Shown here one piece after another: positions 26,730-35,800 of a DNA stretch of 64,000 nucleotides. The stretch is taken from positions 186,001-250,000 of the forward strand of contig NZ_JBNCMC010000001.1 of assembly GCF_049844995.1 (NCBI RefSeq), given 5' to 3'. Within the stretch, counting starts at the first letter, position 1, and each line of letters begins with the position of its first letter. This DNA comes from Luteimicrobium sp049844995. GTDB taxonomy: Bacteria > Actinomycetota > Actinomycetes > Actinomycetales > Cellulomonadaceae. The translations under genes and the position numbers were made by a program. The notes beneath the pieces were generated by a model that was not told the DNA's origin, ran no database searches, and saw only the letters and a program-made list of their open reading frames with translations.

Positions 26730-27334
26730 GCGTCCGACGCGCGGTGCGTCGTGATGCTCGAGCGCACGTGCGTCCAGGTGGGGCGGCCGCGCAGCGCCTC
26801 GTGCGCCGCGTGGGCGATCCGCCGCTCGTTGGGGTACGCCAGACGTGACTCGAGCTCGTCGAGCGGGATCCACGCCGCAGCCTCCGCCTCCTGGTCGGGG
26901 TCGTCCTCGACCGTCAGGATGCCGCCCACCGCGCGCAGCAGGAAATGGTGCACGACCTTGTGGACGCGCCGGTCGTCGCCCGTGAACCAGTAGTCGATGG
27001 TGCCGACGTGGCTCTCGACGGTGCCCTGGATCCCCGTCTCCTCGCGGATCTCGCGGACCGCGGCCTCCTCGGGCGTCTCGTCGCCCTCGAGGTGGCCCTT
27101 CGGCAGGCACCACTCGAGCCGGCCGCCGCGGTTCCGCCGGGCGATCACCGCGGCGCGGGGGACGTCGTCGTCGTCGACCACGAGACCGCCGGCCGAGATC
27201 TCCTCCGACACGGGCAGCGACGCCGACGGCGACACGTGGACCTGGCGGAGCTCGTCCGGGTCGACCCACAGCGCATGGCCTCCTGGCGGCGCCGGGATGC
27301 CCTGACGTCCTGGAGGTGGCGCGGGCGTGGGCAT
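26726..27334 (-). CDS. Nudix hydrolase
   Basis: A 202-residue Nudix protein that would hydrolyse a nucleoside diphosphate linked to another moiety. The Nudix box runs from residue 80 to 101 (GHLEGDETPEEAAV then REIREETGI) and fits Gx5Ex7REUxEExGU. Surrounding strands are typical of the MutT-like fold (LEWCLPKGH). The substrate cannot be assigned. The ATG lies six bases from a TAAAGT element, suggesting a leaderless transcript. It overlaps the DUF6049 gene downstream and is divergent from cca, an arrangement common in actinobacteria. Confidence 0.9.
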   Translation of the reverse strand: MPTPAPPPGRQGIPAPPGGHALWVDPDELRQVHVSPSASLPVSEEISAGGLVVDDDDVPRAAVIARRNRGGRLEWCLPKGHLEGDETPEEAAVREIREETGIQGTVESHVGTIDYWFTGDDRRVHKVVHHFLLRAVGGILTVEDDPDQEAEAAAWIPLDELESRLAYPNERRIAHAAHEALRGRPTWTHVRSSITTHRASDA

Positions 27335-27340
27335 GAACCA

Positions 27341-27346
27341 ACTTTA
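27341..27346 (-). promoter_or_regulatory. -10 element of Nudix-DUF6049-murJ run
   Basis: TAAAGT on the minus strand is six bases before the Nudix ATG, the spacing expected when transcription starts at the start codon. No clear -35 element is seen. Confidence 0.4.
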
Positions 27347-27398
27347 CCGACCTCGGTAGCGAGGACCGGTCACCCGCCACTCGGTAGGCTTGACCCTC

Positions 27399-28880
27399 GT
27401 GCCCAACCCCACGCCCGACGAGCTCGAGCTGCAGCGCCGCGCCCTCGGCGTCCTGACGGAGCTCGCGCCCTCGGCGATCGAGCTCGGCGCCATGTTCCGG
27501 GCGGCAGGCCACGAGCTGTCGCTCGTCGGCGGGCCGGTCCGGGACGCGTTCCTCGGCCGGGCGAGCAACGACCTCGACTTCGCCACGTCCGCGACGCCCG
27601 ACCAGACGCTCGCGCTCCTGTCCGCGTGGGGCGACGCGCACTGGGACATCGGCAAGGAGTTCGGCACGATCGGCGCCAAGCGCTTCGGGGGGCGCGCCGG
27701 ACGGCCGGAGGGCGACGTCGTCGTCGAGGTCACGACCTACCGGTCGGACGAGTACGACCACGCGACCCGCAAGCCCGTCGTCGCGTTCGGCGACAACCTC
27801 GAGGGCGACCTCTCGCGTCGCGACTTCACCGTCAACGCGATGGCGGTGCGCGTGCCGGACCTGGAGTTCGTCGACCCGCACGACGGGCTCGGGGACCTCG
27901 CGGCGAAGGTCCTGCGGACGCCGATCGAGCCGGAGCGCTCGTTCGACGACGACCCGCTGCGCATGATGCGGGCCGCCCGGTTCGCCGCGCAGCTCGGGTT
28001 CGCGGTCGAGCCGGCGACGTTCGCGGCGGCTCGCGGCATGGCCGAGAGGATCACCATCGTCTCGGCGGAGCGCGTCCGCGACGAGCTCGACAAGCTGCTG
28101 CTGTCCGCGTCCCCGCGCGCCGGGCTGGAGGTGCTGGTCTCGTCCGGCCTGGCCGAGCACGTCCTGCCCGAGCTCCCCGCGCTGCGCCTCGAGATCGACG
28201 AGCACCACCGCCACAAGGACGTCTACGAGCACACGCTGACCGTGCTCGAGCAGGCCATCGACCTGGAGACCGGCCCCGAGGGCGCCGTCCCCGCGCCCGA
28301 CCTGGTGCTGCGCCTCGCGGCGCTCCTGCACGACGTCGGGAAGCCGGCGACGCGACGCTTCGAGGCCGGGGGCGGGGTCAGCTTCCACCACCACGAGGTC
28401 GTGGGCGCGAAGCAGGCGGCCAAGCGGCTCAAGGCGCTGCGGTACGACAAGGACACGATCAAGGCCGTGTCGCGGCTCGTCGAGCTGCACCTGCGGTTCC
28501 ACGGGTACGGCGAGGGCGCGTGGACCGACTCCGCGGTGCGCCGGTACGTGACGGACGCGGGGCCTCTGCTCGAGCGGCTCCACCGGCTCACCCGCGCCGA
28601 CTGCACCACCCGGAACCGCCGCAAGGCGCGCCGGCTCTCGGACGCGTACGACGACCTCGAGCGCCGCATCGAGCGTCTGCGCGGCGAGGAGGAGCTGGCC
28701 CGGATCCGGCCCGACCTCGACGGCCAGCAGATCATGGCGGCCCTGGGCGTCGGTCCGGGCCCCGTGGTCGGGGAGGCGTACCGGTTCCTCATGGAGCTGC
28801 GCATGGACCGCGGCTCCGTCGGCGAGGACGCCGCGCGCGAGGAGCTCCTCGCGTGGTGGGCCGCCCGCGCCGAGGCGTAG
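27399..28880 (+). CDS. cca: CCA tRNA nucleotidyltransferase
   Basis: A 493-residue class II CCA-adding enzyme that completes tRNA 3' ends. The nucleotidyltransferase motif is LVGGPVRDAFLGRASNDLDFATSA (in two halves near residues 43-66), followed by RRDFTVNAMAV and the RPERSFDDDPLRMMRA-like neck (EPERSFDDDPLRMMRAARFA). An HD domain follows (LLHDVGKPATRR, near residue 310). GTG 27399 lies just downstream of a TAGGCT -10-like element, so it may be leaderless; a TTG at 27390 is an alternative start. Divergent from the Nudix gene. Confidence 0.93.
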   Translation: MPNPTPDELELQRRALGVLTELAPSAIELGAMFRAAGHELSLVGGPVRDAFLGRASNDLDFATSATPDQTLALLSAWGDAHWDIGKEFGTIGAKRFGGRAGRPEGDVVVEVTTYRSDEYDHATRKPVVAFGDNLEGDLSRRDFTVNAMAVRVPDLEFVDPHDGLGDLAAKVLRTPIEPERSFDDDPLRMMRAARFAAQLGFAVEPATFAAARGMAERITIVSAERVRDELDKLLLSASPRAGLEVLVSSGLAEHVLPELPALRLEIDEHHRHKDVYEHTLTVLEQAIDLETGPEGAVPAPDLVLRLAALLHDVGKPATRRFEAGGGVSFHHHEVVGAKQAAKRLKALRYDKDTIKAVSRLVELHLRFHGYGEGAWTDSAVRRYVTDAGPLLERLHRLTRADCTTRNRRKARRLSDAYDDLERRIERLRGEEELARIRPDLDGQQIMAALGVGPGPVVGEAYRFLMELRMDRGSVGEDAAREELLAWWAARAEA

Positions 28881-28980
28881 GTCCCGGACGCACGACGCGC
28901 GGCGCGTCGTCGGCCGTGTGGGCGGCGGACGGGAGCATGCTCGGGTGAAGGACGGAACGCCCGACCGGGAGGGACCCACG

Positions 28981-29160
28981 ATGACGATCGCCATGCACCC
29001 GTCCGTCGGCGCGGGCACGCAGCCCGGCTGCGCCGACTGCGGGGACGCGCTCCACGACGGGGACGACGCGCGATGCCGCTGGTGCGAGGACAACCGCGCC
29101 CGGCACCCGGAGGACTACGAGCTCGTGGCCGTCGTCGTCCCGGAGGCTGTCGCGAGCTGA
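28981..29160 (+). CDS. Small putative zinc-ribbon protein
   Basis: A 59-residue protein with two Cys pairs, CADCGD and CRWCED, spaced like a small zinc ribbon. The ATG at 28981 follows a GGGAGGGA ribosome-binding site. It follows cca by about 100 bp. Its last 46 bases overlap the 3' end of the convergent MFS gene. Function unknown; short acidic Cys4 proteins of this type are common in actinobacteria. Confidence 0.6.
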   Translation: MTIAMHPSVGAGTQPGCADCGDALHDGDDARCRWCEDNRARHPEDYELVAVVVPEAVAS

Positions 29161-30527
29161 ACGGGTTCGCGGGCCCCCCACCTGCCGAGCACCACCGCCA
29201 GCACGACGTACGCCGCGGCCATGGCGGCGAGGGTGGCAGGCGCGTCGCCGTCGTCGGGCAGGGTCGCCGCGGCGAGCGCGGCCGAGCCGACGAAGCCCGC
29301 GTTGTACAGGACGTCGTAGAGCGCGAAGGCGCGGCCGCGGAAGGCGTCGTCGACGTCGCGCTGCACGATCGTGTCGACGGCGATCTTCGCGCCCTGGGCG
29401 GCCAGCCCGAGCAGCACGGATGCGACGAGGATGGTCGGCAGGGCGACGTGCACCGTGAGCCCCTGCGCGACGGCGGCCAGGCCGAGGCAGCCGACGATCC
29501 AGCGCTGCGGGCCCGTGTACCGGCTCAGCGTCGGCGTGAGCACGACCGCGAGGCCGAAGCCGAGGCCCGTCGCCCCGAGCACGGACGCGAACTTGACGGC
29601 GCCCGCGTCGACGTCGGACGGGTCGGACAGCAGGTTGCGGCACTGCAGCAGCCAGGCGATGAAGACCATGCCGTACAGGAACCGGGTCACGAAGATGACG
29701 CCCAGGCCCTGCGCGGGGGTGCGGCGGGCGAGCAGGTAGCGGGCGCCGTCGAGCAGCTCCCTGCCCGTCCGCCCCAGCTCGGCCCGGAGCTCGCCGCGGT
29801 CGCGTACGACCTCCGGCCCCAGCGCCGGCCGCGCGAAGCGGGTCGCGAGCAGCGCCGCCACCCCGAACGCGGCCGCCGCGAACGCCAGCGCACCCGCGTC
29901 CTGGGCCTTGCCGTCCGGGAGCGCGAGGCGCGTCACGAACCCGACCGCCCCGCCGACGCCCGCCGCGACCGACCCGAGCGTCGGCACCAGCGCGTTCGCG
30001 GTGAGCAGGTGGCTCCGGGGCACCACGTGCGGGAGCGACGCCGAGAACGCCGACAGGAGGAACCGGTTCACGCTCAGGGCCGTCAGCGCCAGCACGTACA
30101 CGGCCACGCTCACGCCCGACGATGCCATCACGACCGTCAGCGACGCCGCGAGGGCGAACCGCACGAGGTTCCCGACGACCAGCACCTGGCGTCGGCGCCA
30201 GCGGTCCAGGAACACGCCGGCCCACGGCCCGACGATGGTGAACGGCAGCAGCATGACTGCGAAGGCCGCGGCGACCTGGGTCGCGGTCACGCCCTTCGGG
30301 GACGTCGTCGCGGAGAAGAAGAAGAGGCTCGCCAGGCCCACCTGGAACATGCCGTCGCCGAGCTGGCTCGTGAGGCGGGCGGCCATGAGCCTCCGGAAGC
30401 CGGGGAGCTGGCCGAGGTCCCGGAGATCGGTGAGCACCGTCGCCTTCGACGTGCTGTCACCGTCGCGGCCCGGCCCGTCGGTCGCGCCGGTCAGGGGGAC
30501 ATCAGGCTCGGTCGGTACCACCGGCAC
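29115..30527 (-). CDS. MFS transporter
   Basis: A 470-residue major facilitator superfamily protein with about 12 hydrophobic segments. The first repeat begins with RRLMAARLTSQLGDGMFQVGLASLFFF, and the motif A-like loop is GVFLDRWRRRQVLVVGN. It resembles the macrolide-efflux/DinF-like MFS_3 branch. The substrate is not predictable. The start is GTG 30527, with another in-frame GTG two codons later. The 3' end overlaps the convergent zinc-ribbon gene. Confidence 0.85.
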   Translation of the reverse strand: MPVVPTEPDVPLTGATDGPGRDGDSTSKATVLTDLRDLGQLPGFRRLMAARLTSQLGDGMFQVGLASLFFFSATTSPKGVTATQVAAAFAVMLLPFTIVGPWAGVFLDRWRRRQVLVVGNLVRFALAASLTVVMASSGVSVAVYVLALTALSVNRFLLSAFSASLPHVVPRSHLLTANALVPTLGSVAAGVGGAVGFVTRLALPDGKAQDAGALAFAAAAFGVAALLATRFARPALGPEVVRDRGELRAELGRTGRELLDGARYLLARRTPAQGLGVIFVTRFLYGMVFIAWLLQCRNLLSDPSDVDAGAVKFASVLGATGLGFGLAVVLTPTLSRYTGPQRWIVGCLGLAAVAQGLTVHVALPTILVASVLLGLAAQGAKIAVDTIVQRDVDDAFRGRAFALYDVLYNAGFVGSAALAAATLPDDGDAPATLAAMAAAYVVLAVVLGRWGAREPVQLATASGTTTATSS

Positions 30528-30570
30528 AGCCTACGTGCGGCCCGAACCCAGGCGGCAACGGACAAAAGCC

Positions 30571-30607
30571 CGAGGGCCCGGCACGGACGAACCGTGCCGG
30601 GCCCTCG
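30571..30607 (-). terminator. Hairpin downstream of ino1
   Basis: A perfect 16-bp inverted repeat (30571-30586 with 30592-30607) with a five-base loop lies about 100 bp beyond the ino1 stop and upstream of the MFS gene start. Confidence 0.75.
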
Positions 30608-30711
30608 AAGGGTGAGACGACTCAGCGCTCCGCTGATGGTCGCTCTGCCGCTGCGCCGTCCTTCAGGCGGGTACCTCGTTCCTCGGTCCCCACCCTCCGG
30701 ACGGCTCCGCG

Positions 30712-31803
30712 TCAGCGCTCCCGCTCGCCGCGGATGAACGCCTCGAGCTGCGCGCGACCCTCGGTGTCCTCCGTCTGCACGGGCGGGGACTTCATGAGGT
30801 AGGTCGACGCGGACAGGATCGGGCCACCGACCCCACGGTCCTTGGCGATCTTCGCGGCGCGGACGGCGTCGATGATGATGCCGGCCGAGTTGGGGGAGTC
30901 CCAGACCTCGAGCTTGTACTCCAGGTTCAGGGGGACCTCGCCGAACGCGCGACCCTCGAGGCGGACGTACGCCCACTTGCGGTCGTCGAGCCAGGCGACG
31001 TAGTCCGACGGGCCGATGTGGACGTTCTTGTCGTCCTTCTTGCCGGCGAGCGGGCCCGAGAGGTTCGACGTGACGGCCTGGGTCTTCGAGATCTTCTTGG
31101 ACTCGAGGCGCTCGCGCTCGAGCATGTTCTTGAAGTCCATGTTGCCGCCGACGTTGAGCTGGTACGTGCGGTCCAGCACGACGCCGCGGTCCTCGAAGAG
31201 GCGGGCCATCACGCGGTGCGTGATGGTGGCGCCGACCTGCGACTTGATGTCGTCGCCGACGATCGGGACGCCGGCGGCCTCGAACTTCGCGGCCCACTCG
31301 GGGTCGGACGCGATGAAGACGGGGAGGGCGTTGACGAACGCGACGCCCGCGTCGATGGCGGCCTGGGCGTAGAATTTGTCGGCGTCCTCGGAGCCCACCG
31401 GGAGGTAGGAGACGAGCACGTCGACCTTGTTGTCCTTGAGGACCTGGACGACGTCGACGGGGGCGGCGTCGGACTCCTCGATCGTCATGCTGTAGTACTT
31501 GCCGAGACCGTCGAGGGTCGGGCCGCGCTGGACGGTCACGCCGGTCGGCGGGACGTCGGCGATCTTGATGGTGTTGTTCTCGGACGCGCCGATGGCGTCG
31601 GCGAGGTCGAAGCCGACCTTCTTGGCGTCGACGTCGAACGCGGCGACGAACTCGACGTCCGAGATGTGGTAGTCACCGAAGGTGACGTGCATGAGGCCCG
31701 GGACGGTGGAGTCCGGGGCGGCGTCCTTGTAGAACTCGACGCCCTGAACCAGGGACGACGCGCAGTTGCCGACGCCTGCGATGGCGACGCGGATGGAGGA
31801 CAT
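30712..31803 (-). CDS. ino1: Inositol-3-phosphate synthase
   Basis: A 363-residue NAD-dependent myo-inositol-1-phosphate synthase that converts glucose 6-phosphate to inositol 3-phosphate. In actinobacteria this feeds phosphatidylinositol and mycothiol synthesis. The N-terminal Rossmann motif is VAIAGVGNCASSLVQG; other family blocks are GDDIKSQVGATITHR, LNVGGNMDFKNM and the C-terminal YLMKSPPVQ. Length matches the prokaryotic type. ATG 31803 follows AAGGAGCGAGG. It lies 87 bp downstream of the padR-type gene in the same direction, as in many actinobacteria. Confidence 0.94.
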   Translation of the reverse strand: MSSIRVAIAGVGNCASSLVQGVEFYKDAAPDSTVPGLMHVTFGDYHISDVEFVAAFDVDAKKVGFDLADAIGASENNTIKIADVPPTGVTVQRGPTLDGLGKYYSMTIEESDAAPVDVVQVLKDNKVDVLVSYLPVGSEDADKFYAQAAIDAGVAFVNALPVFIASDPEWAAKFEAAGVPIVGDDIKSQVGATITHRVMARLFEDRGVVLDRTYQLNVGGNMDFKNMLERERLESKKISKTQAVTSNLSGPLAGKKDDKNVHIGPSDYVAWLDDRKWAYVRLEGRAFGEVPLNLEYKLEVWDSPNSAGIIIDAVRAAKIAKDRGVGGPILSASTYLMKSPPVQTEDTEGRAQLEAFIRGERER

Positions 31804-31890
31804 CCTCGCTCCTTACCTTCTCAAGTGCCGGGGCGACGTTCGCCGTCGGCTTGCTGGGTGCCTGCGGACCGGGAGGCCCGGGGCGGCTCG

Positions 31891-32466
31891 TTACTGCGGT
31901 GACCGACGGTCGTGTTCCGCGGTGATGAGCCCGTCCAGCCAGCGGACCTCGCGCTCGACCTGCTCGAGCCCGTGGCGTTGGAGCTCCCACGTGTACTCGT
32001 CCATGCGTGCGCGAGACCGGTTGGTGGACTCACGGACCGCCTCGAGCCTCTCGGTGAGCCGGCTGCGCCGGCCCTCGAGGATCCTCAGGCGGGTGTCGGC
32101 GTCCGTCTGCCCGAAGAGGGCGAAGCGGACGTCGAAGTTCTCGTCCTCCCACGCGGCAGGCCCGGCCTGCGCGAGGAGGGACTGGAGGTGTTCCTTGCCT
32201 TCTGCGGTCAGCTCGTAGACGATGCGGGAACGCTTGCCGGAGAGCGCGGGCGCGAGGTGCGCGGCGCTCAGCTCGGCGCTGTCGGTCCCGACGATCAGGC
32301 CCCGGGTCACGAGGGACTTCAGGGCCGGGTAGAGCGAGCCGTACGACAGGGCGCGGAAGGACCCGAGCACGAGGTTGAGCCGCTTCCGCAGCTCGTAGCC
32401 GTGCAGCGGGGATTCCTTGAGGAGGCCCAGGATCGCGGTCTCGAGCACGTCGGAACGGCTGCGCAC
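31891..32466 (-). CDS. PadR-family transcriptional regulator
   Basis: A 191-residue PadR regulator with an N-terminal winged helix (LETAILGLLKESPLHGYELRKRL, then SYGSLYPALKSLVTRGLI) and a C-terminal helical dimerisation region. The GTG at 32466 is preceded by GGGAGGTG; the 44 upstream codons in frame cover the operator and are not coding. It is followed by ino1 and probably controls itself and ino1 through the dyad upstream. The signal is unknown. Confidence 0.88.
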   Translation of the reverse strand: MRSRSDVLETAILGLLKESPLHGYELRKRLNLVLGSFRALSYGSLYPALKSLVTRGLIVGTDSAELSAAHLAPALSGKRSRIVYELTAEGKEHLQSLLAQAGPAAWEDENFDVRFALFGQTDADTRLRILEGRRSRLTERLEAVRESTNRSRARMDEYTWELQRHGLEQVEREVRWLDGLITAEHDRRSPQ

Positions 32467-32493
32467 GCGGGCACCTCCCTCAGGAATCAGAGT

Positions 32494-32516
32494 CGATGTA
32501 TCGAGTTGATACATCG
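32494..32516. promoter_or_regulatory. PadR-type operator dyad
   Basis: A perfect inverted repeat with 9-bp arms (CGATGTATC and GATACATCG) and a five-base spacer lies 28 bp upstream of the padR start. It contains the ATGT...ACAT pattern typical of PadR operators. It is the least GC-rich stretch nearby and may overlap the promoter. Confidence 0.7.
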
Positions 32517-32743
32517 GGAGGTTACGTCGAGTCGATGCCTCGATGCAAGAACCGCCCGCGGCGGGCGCTTGTGAAGGACCGGCGGACGGCCGGGGCAACT
32601 GTGGCGAAACATCCGCCTGACCTGACGAACCGCCCGGTCCGGACGATGGTCGACCGCCTATCCTTCCGGAGGGCGTGGCGTCGGCTCACCCAGCCGTGCA
32701 GCAGCGCCCACCCGTGTCCTGACCGTCCGACGAGAGGCTGAGC

Positions 32744-35617
32744 GTGAGCTCCGCAGGCGACGCGAACGGCGGCCTTCCCGCCCGCCCCAACTTCAGTAGC
32801 ACCAGCGGTGGCGACGGCGTGGCGCGCGGCCCGGTCCCGCCGCCGCCCTCCATCCGCCCGACGACGTCGCGCACCTCCGCGCGCCCCGGCGCCTCCGCGT
32901 CGGGTCGCCCGGGCGCCGGTGGCCGGACGTCGTCGGGGGCGACCACGGGCGCTGCCGCGGGTGCTGCCCCAGGGAGCCGTGCCGCGGTGAAGCGCGGGAA
33001 CCCGCGGACCGGATGGCGCCGCTTCGTCAACTACCCGCGGTACCACGTGACGAGCTTCCGCCGCTGGCTACCGTCGTGGCGGGTCGTCGTCGGGTCGATC
33101 CTCGCCGTCTTCGCGCTCGGGGTCGGCGTGGTCGTGGCCGCGTACGCGACGACGAAGGTCCCGACCGCGGGCGCGGCGTACACGAAGCTCCAGACGTCGA
33201 CCGTCTACTACTCGGACGGGAAGACCGTCATCGGGAACCTGCGGTCCTCGACGGCCGGCGACGACGCGTACTCGACCCAGAACCGCAAGATCGTCGAGCT
33301 CGCCAATCTTCCGGCCTACGTCCCGCAGGCCGTCGTCGCCTCCGAGGACCGATCGTTCTACAAGAACTCCGGCGTCGACCCCAAGGGCATCGCGCGGTCC
33401 CTCGTGACGAACCTCAGCACGGGCTCGCGGGCCGGCGGCTCGACCATCACGCAGCAGTACGTCGAGCGCTACTTCCACCAGGGCTCGACCACCGACTACG
33501 TCGGGAAGTTCAAGGAAGCGCTCACGGCGATCAAGGTCTCGAAGGAGATCCCGAAGGACCAGATCCTCGAGGGGTACGTCAACACCATCTACTTCGGTCG
33601 CGGCGCGTACGGGATCGAGACCGCCGCGGAGGCCTACTTCGGCACCACGGCGAAGAAGCTCACGCCCTCGCAGTCCGCGCTCATCGCCGGACTCATCCCC
33701 GCGCCGTCGGTGTGGGACCCGGCGCTCGGTCCGAAGGCCAAGGCGATCGCCACGGACCGCTGGAAGCGCAACCTCGGCTTCATGCTCGACGACGGCTACA
33801 TCACCCAGGCGGAGTATGACAAGGCCGTCAAGGCCGGGCTGCCGAAGACGAAGACGGTGAAGAAGTCGCAGTCCCTCTCGGGGCAGCGCGGGTACCTCAT
33901 CGACATGGTGCGCGCCGAGCTCACGGCGTCCGGCATGACGGACGAGGAGATGGACACCAAGGGCATGAAGATCGTGACGACGGTCGACAAGTCCATGGAG
34001 GACGAGGCGGTCAAGCAGGTCAAGGCCACCCCGAAGGACGCGTCCAAGTACATGGGCACGGGGCTCGCGACCCTCGACCCGTCGGACGGGTCGATCCTCG
34101 CGATCTACGGCGGCACGGACTACCTGAAGAGCCAGTACAACGCGTCGGCCGCCGGGTTCTACGGCATGACGGGCGCCAAGGCGCAGGGCGGCTCGACCTT
34201 CAAGGCGTTCGCGCTCGCCGCGGCGCTCGAGGAGGGCTACTCGCTCGACCAGACCTTCGACGGGAGCAACAACCAGGTCATCCCGGGCTGGGGCTCGAAG
34301 CCCCTGGCCAACTTCGAGGGGGAGGGCTTCCCCAACGAGACCCTGCGCCAGGGCCTCTACGACTCGGTCAACACCGTGTTCGGCCATCTGAACTCGGAGA
34401 TCGGGCCGACCAAGACGCAGGAGATGGCCCAGCGCCTCGGCATCAAGAACGTCGGGGACAACGCCGCGAACGTGCTCGGCACCGACTCGGTCTCCGCGCT
34501 GCAGATGGCGGAGGCGTACGCCGTCTTCGCGTCGGGTGGTCTCAAGACGACCGCGCACGTCATCAAGAAGGCGACCGATTTCGAGGGTGACGTCGTCTAC
34601 CAGGGCCCGACCAAGCAGAAGCGGGTCCTCGGCGAGGAGGTCGCCAACGGCGTGGTCTCCGCGATGGAGGACGTCCCCGTCAAGGGCACCGCGAAGCGGC
34701 TGCCGGACACCTACCAGAACCCCGTCCAGTACGTGGGCCGGCCGATCGCCGGCAAGACCGGGTCGTCGAACGACAACAAGGCGGCCTGGTTCGTCGGGTA
34801 CACACCCCAGCTCGTGACCGCGGTGAGCAACTGGCAGTCCTCCAAGGACGGCAAGAAGGAGGTGACCATCACCCCCTTCGGCGACTACCTGTGGAAGCAG
34901 TACGGGATGGGTGGCGGCACCTGGCCCATCGCCCTGTGGTCCTACTACATGAAGGACGTCACCGCCGACATGCCGGTCGAGCAGTTCCCCGAGTACGACC
35001 CGACCATGTCCACGTGGACCCCGACGGCGACGCAGACGCCCACGCAGACGCCGACCCAGACCCCCACGGACGAGCCCACGCAGGACCAGGGCACGCAGGT
35101 GCCCGGCGGGCTGGTCGGCCAGAACGTCGCGGCGGCCCGGATGCAGCTGCGCGCGGCCGGGCTCAAGGTCACCGCGACCAAGCAGTACTCCGACACCGCG
35201 CCCGTCGACACGGTCATCAGCGTCACGCCGGGCGAGGGCTCGACCGTGAACCCGGGCACGACGGTCATGCTCGTCGTCTCTCGTGGACCGGAGCCCAAGC
35301 AGACGGCGCAGGTCCCGGGCGGGCTCGTCGGGCAGTCGTCCGCCGCAGCGCAGGCGGCCGTGAGCTCGGCCGGCCTCGTCCCGCGGGTCCAGGAGGAGTG
35401 GAGCGACCAGCCCAAGGGCACGGTGATCCGTGTCCAGCCGGGCGAGGGCTCCACGGTGGACCAGGGCTCGACGGTGACGATCGTCGTGTCGAACGGCGCG
35501 GGCGCGGGCGGCGGCGACGGCGGGGGCAGCACCCCCACGTCGACGCCGACCGTCCCCGGCAACGGGAACGGGAACGGGAACGGCAACGGGAACGGCACCG
35601 GCAGCAACGGCGGCTGA
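32744..35617 (+). CDS. Bifunctional penicillin-binding protein (transglycosylase/transpeptidase) with two PASTA domains
   Basis: A 957-residue class A PBP that polymerises and cross-links peptidoglycan. A Ser/Pro-rich cytoplasmic N-terminus of about 110 residues leads to one membrane segment (VVVGSILAVFALGVGVVVAAY). Next is the GT51 domain (catalytic Glu201 in ASEDRSFYKNSG; GGSTITQQYVERYF) and the transpeptidase with Ser484-Thr-Phe-Lys487, Ser541-Val-Asn543 and Lys671-Thr-Gly673. Two PASTA domains cover about residues 785-922, each with a PGGLVGQ start. A Thr-Gln-Pro linker and a Gly-Asn repeat tail are low complexity. GTG 32744 is the start. Divergent from padR-ino1. Confidence 0.93.
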   Translation: MSSAGDANGGLPARPNFSSTSGGDGVARGPVPPPPSIRPTTSRTSARPGASASGRPGAGGRTSSGATTGAAAGAAPGSRAAVKRGNPRTGWRRFVNYPRYHVTSFRRWLPSWRVVVGSILAVFALGVGVVVAAYATTKVPTAGAAYTKLQTSTVYYSDGKTVIGNLRSSTAGDDAYSTQNRKIVELANLPAYVPQAVVASEDRSFYKNSGVDPKGIARSLVTNLSTGSRAGGSTITQQYVERYFHQGSTTDYVGKFKEALTAIKVSKEIPKDQILEGYVNTIYFGRGAYGIETAAEAYFGTTAKKLTPSQSALIAGLIPAPSVWDPALGPKAKAIATDRWKRNLGFMLDDGYITQAEYDKAVKAGLPKTKTVKKSQSLSGQRGYLIDMVRAELTASGMTDEEMDTKGMKIVTTVDKSMEDEAVKQVKATPKDASKYMGTGLATLDPSDGSILAIYGGTDYLKSQYNASAAGFYGMTGAKAQGGSTFKAFALAAALEEGYSLDQTFDGSNNQVIPGWGSKPLANFEGEGFPNETLRQGLYDSVNTVFGHLNSEIGPTKTQEMAQRLGIKNVGDNAANVLGTDSVSALQMAEAYAVFASGGLKTTAHVIKKATDFEGDVVYQGPTKQKRVLGEEVANGVVSAMEDVPVKGTAKRLPDTYQNPVQYVGRPIAGKTGSSNDNKAAWFVGYTPQLVTAVSNWQSSKDGKKEVTITPFGDYLWKQYGMGGGTWPIALWSYYMKDVTADMPVEQFPEYDPTMSTWTPTATQTPTQTPTQTPTDEPTQDQGTQVPGGLVGQNVAAARMQLRAAGLKVTATKQYSDTAPVDTVISVTPGEGSTVNPGTTVMLVVSRGPEPKQTAQVPGGLVGQSSAAAQAAVSSAGLVPRVQEEWSDQPKGTVIRVQPGEGSTVDQGSTVTIVVSNGAGAGGGDGGGSTPTSTPTVPGNGNGNGNGNGNGTGSNGG
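35560..35607. repeat. Hexanucleotide tandem repeat in PBP C-terminus
   Basis: An imperfect AACGGG/AACGGC tandem array encodes the Gly-Asn repeat tail of the penicillin-binding protein. Copy-number change would stay in frame because the unit is six bases. Confidence 0.7.
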
Positions 35618-35625
35618 CCGGTGGA

Positions 35626-35656
35626 GGCGCCGCCGGATTTCCGATCTGGCGGCGCC
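35626..35656 (+). terminator. Hairpin after the PBP gene
   Basis: A 9-bp inverted repeat (GGCGCCGCC with GGCGGCGCC) separated by 13 bases begins nine bases after the PBP stop. Confidence 0.55.
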
Positions 35657-35668
35657 CCCCGGTACCCT
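35639..35668 (+). promoter_or_regulatory. Possible promoter of rpsF operon
   Basis: TTCCGA and TACCCT hexamers separated by 18 bases lie about 130 bp upstream of rpsF; the match is weak and found by eye. It overlaps the preceding hairpin. Confidence 0.3.
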
Positions 35669-35800
35669 GGAGCGTTGCCGTGCGCCCACCACCCGGTGGG
35701 GGTGCGCCGGGCCGCCGGTCCGGCGTCGTGCACGGCAGACGCAGACCCTCCTGTCACGGAAGGACCGTGACCGTCAAGACCACAGGAGGTGGGTTCACAC

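Noticed and set aside
26730..29093. Upstream extension of the DUF6049 open frame on the minus strand
   Set aside because: It overlaps the Nudix and cca genes and lacks family character; the signal peptide starts at 26729 with an ATGA overlap to the Nudix stop.
35026..35073. Thr-Gln-Pro repeat region as a possible CRISPR-like array
   Set aside because: It is a short in-frame low-complexity linker of the penicillin-binding protein; no spacer-repeat organisation exists anywhere in the window.
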